DNA of 19,920 bases from Erysipelotrichaceae bacterium. GTDB taxonomy: Bacteria > Bacillota_I > Bacilli_A > Erysipelotrichales > Erysipelotrichaceae. The notes beneath the pieces were generated by a model. The model was not told where the DNA came from. It did not search any database and was given only the letters and a program-made list of their open reading frames with translations. The translations under genes were made by a program, and so were the position numbers. Positions 13,602-19,920 of this stretch are shown here, piece by piece; the stretch's first letter is position 1; every line of letters begins with the position of its first letter. Location of the stretch: the NCBI GenBank assembly GCA_017419065.1, contig JAFOMB010000106.1, positions 1 to 19,920 on the forward strand. The letters run 5' to 3'.

Positions 13602-14522
13602 ATGGCGCAGTATGATGTGATCGTTGTCGGCGGCGGTGCCGCCGGCATGACCGCAGCCCTCTATGCGCTGCGAAACGGAAAGAGCGCCTTAGTCATCGAA
13701 AAGGAAGGCTTCGGCGGTCAGATCACCCACTCCCCGAAGGTAGAGAACTACCCGGGAACTCTCTCCATGTCCGGCAATGAATTCGCCGACAAGCTCTTTG
13801 AACAGATCACAGCCCAGGGTGCCGACTTCGAGATCGAGACCGTATCAGAAGTTCTCGATGGGCCTATCAAGACAGTAAAGACCGAAGAGGGGAACACCTA
13901 TGAGGCCAAAGCTGTCATCCTGGCGACCGGTGTCAAGCACCGTGTACTGGGACTCGAAGGGGAAGAGGAACTCATCGGCGAAGGGATCTCCTTCTGCGCG
14001 GTGTGCGATGGCGACTTCTATACCGGAAAGAAAGTCATCATGGCCGGCGGCGGCAACTCCGCCTTACAGGAAGCCATCCTCTTATCCGACAAGTGTTCCG
14101 AGGTCATCATCCTGCAGGATATGCCGTTCCTCACTGGGGAAGTCAAGCTCCAGGAAGTTTTAGAGAAAAGAGATAACGTCAAAGTCTGTCTCAATCAGCG
14201 CATCATCGCCCTGCATCAGGAAAACGGCGAATTCAAAGGCGTCCGTGTCCTGGACAAGGTGAACAATGAGGAGAAGGATGTGTACGCCGACGGCATGTTT
14301 GAAGCGATCGGTCTCATCCCAGAAAACGATGCCTTCAAGGGTCTCGTCGATCTGGATGAAAGAGGCTACTTCGATTCCGAAGAGAACTGCCTGACAAAGG
14401 CCAAAGGCATCTTCGCCGCCGGGGACTGCCGTAAGAAATCTCTCCGTCAGCTGACCACGGCCGTAGCTGATGGCGCCAATGCGGCTATTGCGGCCTGCCG
14501 GTATATCAACGAATTATCCTAA
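13602..14522 (+). CDS. trxB: Thioredoxin-reductase-like flavoprotein
   Basis: The 306 residues have the low-molecular-weight thioredoxin reductase plan: FAD-binding VVGGGAAGM (8-16), GGQITHSPKVENYPG, ATG, the redox-active CAVC (Cys132, Cys135), the second nucleotide-binding loop GGGNSALQEA (149-158) and the C-terminal FAD motif GIFAAGD (269-275). The stretch that normally reads HRR...R and holds the NADPH 2'-phosphate is QDM...T here (172-178), so the usual NADPH preference is doubtful; NADH or a ferredoxin/flavodoxin are alternatives. The ATG comes one base after the nrdD stop and no ribosome site is visible, so translation is probably coupled to nrdD. Its likely substrate is the CPNC redoxin domain of NrdD. 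A terminator overlaps the stop codon. Confidence 0.9.
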   Translation: MAQYDVIVVGGGAAGMTAALYALRNGKSALVIEKEGFGGQITHSPKVENYPGTLSMSGNEFADKLFEQITAQGADFEIETVSEVLDGPIKTVKTEEGNTYEAKAVILATGVKHRVLGLEGEEELIGEGISFCAVCDGDFYTGKKVIMAGGGNSALQEAILLSDKCSEVIILQDMPFLTGEVKLQEVLEKRDNVKVCLNQRIIALHQENGEFKGVRVLDKVNNEEKDVYADGMFEAIGLIPENDAFKGLVDLDERGYFDSEENCLTKAKGIFAAGDCRKKSLRQLTTAVADGANAAIAACRYINELS

Positions 14523-14549
14523 GTGCAGTTCTACTGCACTTTTTCTTTT
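14521..14549 (+). terminator. Terminator of the reductase operon
   Basis: AAGTGCAGT and ACTGCACTT pair around TCT and are followed by TTTCTTTT. The stem begins within the trxB stop codon. Confidence 0.88.
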
Positions 14550-14553
14550 CATG

Positions 14554-14587
14554 AAAAAAGCCATACGTTTATCGCGTATGGCTTTTC
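14554..14587 (-). terminator. Terminator of the alcohol dehydrogenase gene
   Basis: On the minus strand AAAAGCCATACG and CGTATGGCTTTT form a 12-bp stem around a 7-nt loop, followed by T residues. It lies about 20 bp beyond the dehydrogenase stop. Confidence 0.88.
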
Positions 14588-14607
14588 GTTACTTGTTTTG
14601 ATGATCC

Positions 14608-15759
14608 TTACTTCATCAGAGATAAGAACATCTCTTTGATGTCTTCGACCGTGACCGGACGAGGATTGCCAGGTGTGCAGGCATCCTTGAGAGCGTCTGC
14701 ACTTAAGGCATCGACGTCTTCCATCGGAACGACATCCTTTAAGGACATGTTGATACCGACGTCTTCGCCGAGCTTCTTGACAGCAGCGACAGCAGCTTCT
14801 CTGGCTTCTTCTAACGGCATCGTGTAGCAGCCTTCAACTCCGAAGGCATCGGCGATGTCTCTGTACTTTTCACCGGTGCAAGGAGCGTTGTATTCCATGA
14901 CAGTCGGAAGCAGGGTAGCGCAGGCCTTGCCATGCGGCATGCCGTAGTAAGCGGATAAGGTGTGAGCCATGGAGTGGTCAACACCTAAACCGACGTTGGA
15001 GAAGCCCATACCGGCGATGTACTGTGCCAGAGCCATGTCTTCTCTTCCCTTCGGATCGTTCTTGACAGCGTCTCTTAAAGACTTGGCGATCATGCGGATG
15101 GCCTTGATGTGAAACATGTCAGACAGTTCCCAGGCACCGGCAGTGATGTAGCCTTCGATGGCGTGTGTCAGAGCGTCCATACCGGTAGCAGCTGTTAAGC
15201 CTGCCGGCATAGAGGACATCATTTCCGGATCGACGAAAGCGACGACAGGGATGTCATGGACATCGACACAGACGAACTTTCTCTTGTTTTCCGGGTCAGT
15301 GATGACATAGTTGATCGTGACTTCAGCAGCCGTACCGGCTGTTGTCGGGACAGCTAAGATCGGCGTGCAAGGATTCTTGGTAGGAGCGACACCTTCCAGG
15401 CTTCTGACATCCGCGAATTCCGGATTGGTGTTGATGACACCGATCGCCTTGGATGTATCCATGGAAGAACCGCCGCCGATCGCGACGATGACATCAGCAC
15501 CGGCTTCGGCGAAGGCCTTGACACCGGTCTGGACGTTTTCGATCGTCGGGTTTGGCTGGATATTGGTATAGAGGACGTAGTCGATACCGGCGCCGTCGAG
15601 AAGATCAGTGACTTTGGCAGTGACGCCGAACTTGACGAGATCAGGGTCGGATGCGACGAAGGCTTTCTTGAAGCCGCGGGCTTTGATTTCGGTTACGACT
15701 TCCTTGATGGCTCCGGCGCCATGGTAGGAAGTCTCATTCAGGATAAAACGATTTGCCAT
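14608..15759 (-). CDS. fucO: Iron-containing alcohol dehydrogenase, lactaldehyde reductase (FucO-like)
   Basis: The 383 residues align almost end to end with the FucO I remember from E. coli, from the start MANRFILNET to the C-terminal GNPRPVTVEDI. NAD-binding GGGSSMDTSKAIG (95-107), NPEFADVRSLEG and PTTAGTAAEVTINYVITD are near-identical blocks. The iron ligands Asp195, His199, His262 and His276 are in place. FucO reduces L-lactaldehyde to L-1,2-propanediol with NADH during anaerobic fucose or rhamnose breakdown. Related enzymes act on other short aldehydes or on ethanol, so exact substrate use is not certain; no fucose or rhamnose gene is nearby. AGGAGG precedes the ATG. It appears to be a single-gene unit. 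Confidence 0.88.
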   Translation of the reverse strand: MANRFILNETSYHGAGAIKEVVTEIKARGFKKAFVASDPDLVKFGVTAKVTDLLDGAGIDYVLYTNIQPNPTIENVQTGVKAFAEAGADVIVAIGGGSSMDTSKAIGVINTNPEFADVRSLEGVAPTKNPCTPILAVPTTAGTAAEVTINYVITDPENKRKFVCVDVHDIPVVAFVDPEMMSSMPAGLTAATGMDALTHAIEGYITAGAWELSDMFHIKAIRMIAKSLRDAVKNDPKGREDMALAQYIAGMGFSNVGLGVDHSMAHTLSAYYGMPHGKACATLLPTVMEYNAPCTGEKYRDIADAFGVEGCYTMPLEEAREAAVAAVKKLGEDVGINMSLKDVVPMEDVDALSADALKDACTPGNPRPVTVEDIKEMFLSLMK

Positions 15760-15786
15760 ATATTCCTCCTATTATTATCTACTTTC

Positions 15787-15820
15787 AGTATAAAGGAAGA
15801 AGGGAATTTTGTTCGGTAAT
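15787..15820 (-). promoter_or_regulatory. Candidate fucO promoter with a PurBox-like sequence
   Basis: TATACT (15787-15792) can serve as the -10 box; the matching -35 (CGAACA) is poor. That -35 lies in ATTACCGAACAAA, which matches the Gram-positive PurR box AWWWCCGAACWWT except at the last base. Only one copy is seen, so this may be chance. Confidence 0.3.
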
Positions 15821-17910
15821 TAATCTACCCCGAACAGCAGTTCCTTATAGGTCGGAACAGGCCAGAAGATCCGCTCTGTCAATAGCTCCATCGCATCGCT
15901 CTTTTCTCTGATGGAATCAAGCAGAGGCAGGATCTCGTCCTTGTAGAAGTAGGCGAGCTCAAGTCCTGCCGACGGCTTGTCTTTTCCTAAGAGATCGGCG
16001 AGTTTTTCCGTGAGTTCATAGGCTTCGCTGCTCAAGACTGTGAGCTTACTGAGAGTACCGTATTCATAGGTCTTTTCCACGTCGGCTCCCAGTTCCTTTT
16101 CTCTGAGAAGGATGCCTAAGAGGTGTTTGCGGTAGTTGGAGACAGCCGGCAGGATGTCCTTTCTCATCATGTCGAGAAGGGTCTTGGCTTCGATATTGAC
16201 AGTCTTGTAGTACTTCTCTAGATAGATCTCATAGCGGCTTCTCAGTTCGATCTCGTTGAGGACGCCCTGATGACGGTAGACTTCGATGTTCTTATAGTCG
16301 AGGTAGTGTCTCATCGCATCCGGCGTGGAAGGGTAGTTGGAGAGACCTCTCTCCCTGGCTTCTTCTAACCAGGAGGCATCGTAGCCGTTGCCGTTGAAGA
16401 TGATGCGCTTGTGCTCTTTCAGCGTCTCCTTGATCAGATCGTGGATGGCGCTGTTGAGATCATCCGCCTTCTCTAAGACATCCGCGAAGCCCTGGAGCTC
16501 TTCCGCGACAACGGTGTTGAGGACCGTGTTCGGGGTCGCGATCGATGCGGAGCTTCCCGGCATACGGAATTCGAACTTGTTGCCGGTAAAGGCGAACGGC
16601 GATGTCCTGTTGCGGTCGGTATTGTCCTTCGGGAAGGAAGGGATGGTATGGACGCCGATCTTCAGCGGTTCCTTTTCTTTATTGGAGTAGACGGTATCGT
16701 TTTCGATGCTTTCCAGGATGGCTGTCAGCTCATCTCCCAGATAGATGGAGACGATGGCCGGAGGCGCTTCGGAAGCGCCCAGACGGTGGTCGTTGGCAGC
16801 CGAGGAGATGGCGATGCGCAGGAGGTCCTGATACTCGTCGACGGCCTTGATGATGGCGGTCAGGAAGAGCAGGAACTGGGCATTCTCCGCCGGGGTATCC
16901 CCCGGTTCCAGGAGATTCATCCCGGTATCGGTCTTGAGGGACCAGTTGTTGTGCTTGCCGGAACCGTTGACGCCGTCAAACGGCTTTTCATGTAAGAGAC
17001 ACTCCAGACCGTGTTTCCGGGCGACCTTTTTCATGACCTCCATCGTGAGGTTGTTCTGGTCGGCGGAGACGTTGACGGTCTGGAAGATATTGGCGAGTTC
17101 GTGCTGGGAAGGAGCCACTTCGTTGTGCTCGGTCTTGGCCTGGATGCCGAGTTTCCAGAGCTCTTCGTTGAGGTCCTTCATGAAGTCTGAGACAGAGGTC
17201 TTGATGGAGCCGTAGTAGTGGTCGTCCATCTCCTGTCCCTTCGGAGGCATCGCTCCGAGTAAGGTTCTGCCTGTCAGCTGCAGGTCTTCTCTCTGGTCGA
17301 AGTATCTCTTGTCGACGAGGAAGTATTCCTGTTCCGCGCCGGCAGTCGCCTTGACGTGGTCGACATCTTCATTGCCGAAGAGGTGCAGGATGCGCATGGC
17401 CTGTTCATTCAGGGCTTCCATCGAACGTAATAACGGTGTCTTGTGGTCTAATGCTTCTCCGCTGTAGGAACAGAAGATCGTCGGGATGCACAGGATGCCG
17501 TCCTTGATGAAGGCGTAGGATGTCGGATCCCAGGCGGTATAGCCTCTGGCTTCAAAGGTATCCCGTAATCCGCCCGACGGGAAGGAGGAAGCATCTGCTT
17601 CGCCTCTTACCAGGTTGGAAGGAGAAAAGCTGAGAGTGATGGAACCGCCGCCGGCTGTGGAGACGAAGCTCTCGTGCTTTTCAGCGGTAGCGCCGGATAA
17701 CGGGTGGAACCAGTGGGTGAAGTGGGTCGCTCCGTTTTCGATGGCCCAGTTCTTCATGGCTTCCGCCACTTCCCTTGCGATCGAAGAATTGAGGGAATAA
17801 CCGTTCTTGATGGTCTTGCGCAGTTCCCAATATGTTTCTTCGGAAAGTCTTTCTTTCATCACGGCATCGTTGAATACCTTGGAACCGAATGTCTTCATGA
17901 TATCTGTCAT
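15820..17910 (-). CDS. glnA: Type III glutamine synthetase
   Basis: The 696-residue length and the motifs identify the GSIII (GlnN) group, not the shorter GSI. They include GATHFTHWFHPLSGATAEKHE (60-80, quoted in part), AGAEQEYFLVD (190-200) with the metal-binding glutamates, EVAPSQHELA, NGSGKHNNWS and RLGASEAPPAI. The enzyme makes glutamine from glutamate, ammonia and ATP. Its ATG overlaps the pyrG stop (ATGA), and AGGAG lies in the end of pyrG, so the two are co-transcribed and probably translationally coupled. No glnR gene or GlnR/TnrA site (TGTNAN7TNACA) was noticed, so control may come through the pyrG leader. Confidence 0.95.
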   Translation of the reverse strand: MTDIMKTFGSKVFNDAVMKERLSEETYWELRKTIKNGYSLNSSIAREVAEAMKNWAIENGATHFTHWFHPLSGATAEKHESFVSTAGGGSITLSFSPSNLVRGEADASSFPSGGLRDTFEARGYTAWDPTSYAFIKDGILCIPTIFCSYSGEALDHKTPLLRSMEALNEQAMRILHLFGNEDVDHVKATAGAEQEYFLVDKRYFDQREDLQLTGRTLLGAMPPKGQEMDDHYYGSIKTSVSDFMKDLNEELWKLGIQAKTEHNEVAPSQHELANIFQTVNVSADQNNLTMEVMKKVARKHGLECLLHEKPFDGVNGSGKHNNWSLKTDTGMNLLEPGDTPAENAQFLLFLTAIIKAVDEYQDLLRIAISSAANDHRLGASEAPPAIVSIYLGDELTAILESIENDTVYSNKEKEPLKIGVHTIPSFPKDNTDRNRTSPFAFTGNKFEFRMPGSSASIATPNTVLNTVVAEELQGFADVLEKADDLNSAIHDLIKETLKEHKRIIFNGNGYDASWLEEARERGLSNYPSTPDAMRHYLDYKNIEVYRHQGVLNEIELRSRYEIYLEKYYKTVNIEAKTLLDMMRKDILPAVSNYRKHLLGILLREKELGADVEKTYEYGTLSKLTVLSSEAYELTEKLADLLGKDKPSAGLELAYFYKDEILPLLDSIREKSDAMELLTERIFWPVPTYKELLFGVD

Positions 17911-19520
17911 AAACTTTTATCTCCTTGTGTACGAATAGATGCTTCGATCAGACCGGTAAATAACGGATGCGGCCTGTTAGGGCGGGAGAGGAACTCGGGA
18001 TGGAACTGGACAGCCACAAAGTACGGATGATCTTCATATTCGACCGTCTCGACGATGTAGCGGTCCGGGGAGAGACCGGATAAGACGAGTCCGGCTTTCT
18101 GCAGATCCTCCCGGAAGAGATTGCTGAATTCATAGCGGTGCCGGTGTCTTTCGCTGATCTCTTCTCTGTGATAGAGGTCATAGATCCGGCTTCCCTTTTC
18201 AAGTATACACGGATAAGCGCCCAGACGGAGCGTTCCGCCTTTCGCAACGGCTTCATTTTGTTCAGGAAGGAAGTCGATGACCGGATGGGAGGTGTCCGGA
18301 TCAAACTCTCTCGAGTTGGCATCCTTCCAGCCGCAGAGACTTCTGGCACATTCGATGACTGCCACCTGCATGCCCAGGCATATCCCGAGATACGGGATCT
18401 TGTTTTCCCTGGCATAGCGGGCGGTGAGGATCATGCCTTCGATGCCCCGGTCTCCGAAGCCTCCCGGTACCAGGATCCCGTCGACGTCCTTCAGCTTCCT
18501 GGCGATGTTATCCTCGTTTAATGTTTCACTGTCTACCCAGCGTATCTTCACCTTCCGGGAAAGATGATATCCTGCGTGTCTCAGGGCTTCTGTTACGGAG
18601 AGATAGGCATCGTGGAAGCGGACATACTTGCCGACCATGGCGATCTTTACACAACCTTCCGGATGTTTGGCGAGTTTCACCATCTGCTTCCATTCTTCAA
18701 GATCCGCCTTCCTCTCCGGTAAGAAGAGCTCCCGGCAGACGATGTCGCCGAAGTGCTGTTTCTCCAGCTTCAGCGGCAGCTCTTCCAGGATCGGTACCGT
18801 CCTGTTTTCAAAGACGCAGTCCTTTTTGACATTGCAGAAGAGGGCGATCTTCTCAAAGATCTCTTTCTCCAGAGGCTTGTAGCAGCGTAGGACGATGATG
18901 TCCGGATGGATGCCTTTTCCCTGCAGTTCCTTGACGGAATGCTGGGTAGGCTTGGACTTGTGCTCTCTGGAACCTGTGAGATATGGGACCAGTGTCACAT
19001 GGATGAAGAGGACGTTTTCCTTTCCCTGTTCTAAAGAAATCTGTCGGACGGCTTCGATATACGGCTCGGATTCGATATCGCCGATCGTCCCGCCGATCTC
19101 CGTGATCAGGATATCCGGGTCGTTCTTCTTCGCCGCCCGGTAGATGAAGTCCTTGATCTCATCGGTGATGTGCGGGACGACCTGTACCGTCTTCCCAAGG
19201 TATTTTCCCTCTCTTTCCTTGTGCAGGACGTTCCAGTAGACCTTGCCGGTGGTGAGATTGGAATAGCGGTTGAGGTCTTCATCGATGAAGCGCTCATAGT
19301 GGCCCAGGTCGAGGTCGGTCTCGGCACCGTCACTTGTGACATAGACTTCCCCATGCTGAAAAGGGGACATCGTACCGGGATCGACATTGATGTAGGGATC
19401 GAGTTTCTGGGAAGCGACCTTGAATCCTCTGGCCTTCAGCAGACGGCCCAGGGAGGCAGCGGTGATTCCTTTTCCGAGGCCGGAGACGACTCCTCCGGTC
19501 ACAAAGATGAATTTTGACAT
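17907..19520 (-). CDS. pyrG: CTP synthase
   Basis: The 537 residues match the family. The synthetase half starts with MSKFIFVTGGVVSGLGKGI (P-loop-like) and has SQKLDPYINVDPGTM and EIGGTIGDIES. The C-terminal glutamine amidotransferase half has GICLGMQ with the nucleophile Cys381, and HPE with His507 and Glu509. It aminates UTP to CTP using glutamine and ATP. It is the first gene of a two-gene unit with glnA, whose product supplies its glutamine. GGGAGA precedes the ATG. The leader is about 130 nt and carries a terminator-like hairpin just before this ribosome site. Confidence 0.96.
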   Translation of the reverse strand: MSKFIFVTGGVVSGLGKGITAASLGRLLKARGFKVASQKLDPYINVDPGTMSPFQHGEVYVTSDGAETDLDLGHYERFIDEDLNRYSNLTTGKVYWNVLHKEREGKYLGKTVQVVPHITDEIKDFIYRAAKKNDPDILITEIGGTIGDIESEPYIEAVRQISLEQGKENVLFIHVTLVPYLTGSREHKSKPTQHSVKELQGKGIHPDIIVLRCYKPLEKEIFEKIALFCNVKKDCVFENRTVPILEELPLKLEKQHFGDIVCRELFLPERKADLEEWKQMVKLAKHPEGCVKIAMVGKYVRFHDAYLSVTEALRHAGYHLSRKVKIRWVDSETLNEDNIARKLKDVDGILVPGGFGDRGIEGMILTARYARENKIPYLGICLGMQVAVIECARSLCGWKDANSREFDPDTSHPVIDFLPEQNEAVAKGGTLRLGAYPCILEKGSRIYDLYHREEISERHRHRYEFSNLFREDLQKAGLVLSGLSPDRYIVETVEYEDHPYFVAVQFHPEFLSRPNRPHPLFTGLIEASIRTQGDKSL

Positions 19521-19535
19521 ATACGTCTCTCCCTG

Positions 19536-19570
19536 AAAAATAAAAAAACAACACCGTCGGGGGTGTGTTT
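19536..19570 (-). terminator. Probable attenuator in the pyrG leader
   Basis: On the minus strand AAACACACC pairs with GGTGTTGTTT (one bulged T) around CCCGAC, followed by a long T-rich tail. No gene lies upstream on this strand for it to end, since guaA diverges. It sits about 16 bp before the pyrG start codon, so it should act as a regulated terminator. Confidence 0.7.
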
Positions 19571-19574
19571 CCTG

Positions 19575-19619
19575 AAGGGCTATAAAACCCTTTCCACAGC
19601 TTGCATTCTATGTGTGGAA
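19575..19619 (-). promoter_or_regulatory. Two further hairpins in the pyrG leader
   Basis: TTCCACA and TGTGGAA pair across 14 nt (19592-19598 with 19613-19619). AAGGG and CCCTT pair across 8 nt (19575-19579 with 19588-19592). They abut, sharing one base, and precede the attenuator, as alternative or sensing structures would. Confidence 0.45.
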
Positions 19620-19630
19620 TCTATGAGAAG

Positions 19631-19642
19631 AGTACGCGTACT
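19631..19642. repeat. 12-bp palindrome near the pyrG transcription start
   Basis: AGTACGCGTACT is a perfect palindrome, about 10-20 bp past the predicted pyrG start. It could be a protein site or a small hairpin. Confidence 0.4.
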
Positions 19643-19650
19643 ACAACTAC

Positions 19651-19686
19651 TTTTTCATCATAAGACCGGTGAAAAATACTTGTCAA
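19651..19686 (-). promoter_or_regulatory. Predicted pyrG promoter with overlapping inverted repeat
   Basis: On the minus strand TTGACA (19681-19686) and TATGAT (19657-19662) are 18 bp apart. TTTTTCA (19651-19657) and TGAAAAA (19670-19676) form an inverted repeat over the -10 box and spacer, a possible operator. Confidence 0.65.
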
Positions 19687-19733
19687 GAGAGAATTGAAAA
19701 AACAAAAAACTTTTCTGAAAATTGTACTCATTG

Positions 19734-19739
19734 TATGAT
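19734..19739 (+). promoter_or_regulatory. Candidate -10 box of guaA
   Basis: TATGAT lies about 30 bp before the guaA start. The -35 position (TTTTCT) is weak. No purine riboswitch or terminator was recognised between here and the gene. Confidence 0.35.
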
Positions 19740-19769
19740 ACTATGCGCTTAAGAAGGATGGAAATGATT

Positions 19770-19920
19770 ATGGCAGATACGGTCATCGTGCTCGATTTCG
19801 GCAGTCAGTACAATCAGCTCATCGCCCGGAGGATACGGGAAATGGGCGTCTACAGTGAACTCTTACCGGGAGATACCCCTTTAGAAGAGATCCTGAAAAA
19901 GGGTGATGTCAAGGGGATCA
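19770..19920 (+). CDS. guaA: GMP synthase (glutamine-hydrolysing), 5' end only
   Basis: Only the first 50 codons are in the window. The product begins MADTVIVLDFGSQYNQLIAR, then REMGVYSELLPGDTP, the N-terminal strand of the GuaA glutamine amidotransferase domain (family pattern DFGSQY.QLIARR.RE). GuaA converts XMP to GMP with glutamine and ATP. AAGGATG lies 9 nt before ATG 19770; an in-frame ATG at 19764 is too close to it to be preferred. The gene diverges from pyrG across a 250-bp region that carries the pyrG promoter and leader. Confidence 0.93.
   Translation, partial: MADTVIVLDFGSQYNQLIARRIREMGVYSELLPGDTPLEEILKKGDVKGI

Noticed and set aside
19640..19769. Possible purine riboswitch before guaA
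   Set aside because: No conserved purine-aptamer core or downstream terminator could be found on the plus strand.

Overview
The window reads as a moderately GC-rich, strictly or mainly anaerobic member of the Bacillota, most likely Erysipelotrichia-like. The grounds are AGGAGG-type ribosome binding sites, sigma-A-like promoters, short intrinsic terminators, a type III glutamine synthetase, a DegV protein, a DUF4037 protein and a class III (oxygen-sensitive) ribonucleotide reductase. This placement is inferred from gene content; no 16S or marker comparison was possible. No tRNA, rRNA, CRISPR array, insertion sequence or prophage gene is visible.

Layout. 2-1336 (+): the 3' end of a membrane O-acyltransferase with two SGNH-like domains. 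1495-2850 (-): proC and a small MarR regulator, each with its own signals. 2979-4241 (+): an M20-type metallohydrolase. 4254-5087 (-): a DegV/FakB-like lipid-binding protein. 5211-6146 (+): carbamate kinase. 6185-7981 (-): glycogen synthase with a long charged N-terminal extension. 8144-9899 (+): a TPR protein overlapping a DUF4037 nucleotidyltransferase-like gene. 10001-14522 (+): an anaerobic ribonucleotide reductase operon. 14608-15759 (-): a FucO-like iron alcohol dehydrogenase. 15820-19520 (-): a pyrG-glnA operon. 19770-19920 (+): the start of guaA, divergent from pyrG.

The most unusual part is the reductase operon. Its first gene fuses a MarR DNA-binding domain to the radical-SAM activase (NrdG2 type). 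Its second gene fuses NrdD to a C-terminal glutaredoxin-like domain with a CPNC centre. Its third gene, 1 bp downstream, is a thioredoxin-reductase-like flavoprotein that lacks the arginines that normally bind NADPH. A textbook promoter (TTGACA-17-TACAAT) is followed by a MarR-style inverted repeat just before the start codon. Together these suggest a self-contained system: an activase that also regulates its own operon, and a reductase that carries its own dithiol donor, recharged by the neighbouring flavoprotein.

Metabolic logic elsewhere. pyrG and glnA overlap by 4 bp and face guaA, so two glutamine amidotransferases sit beside the enzyme that makes glutamine. pyrG has a leader of about 130 nt with an intrinsic terminator just before its ribosome binding site, which points to attenuation. 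glgA has a clear promoter overlapped by a perfect inverted repeat, with cre-like sequences further upstream. Most convergent gene pairs are separated by short terminators that work in one or both directions.
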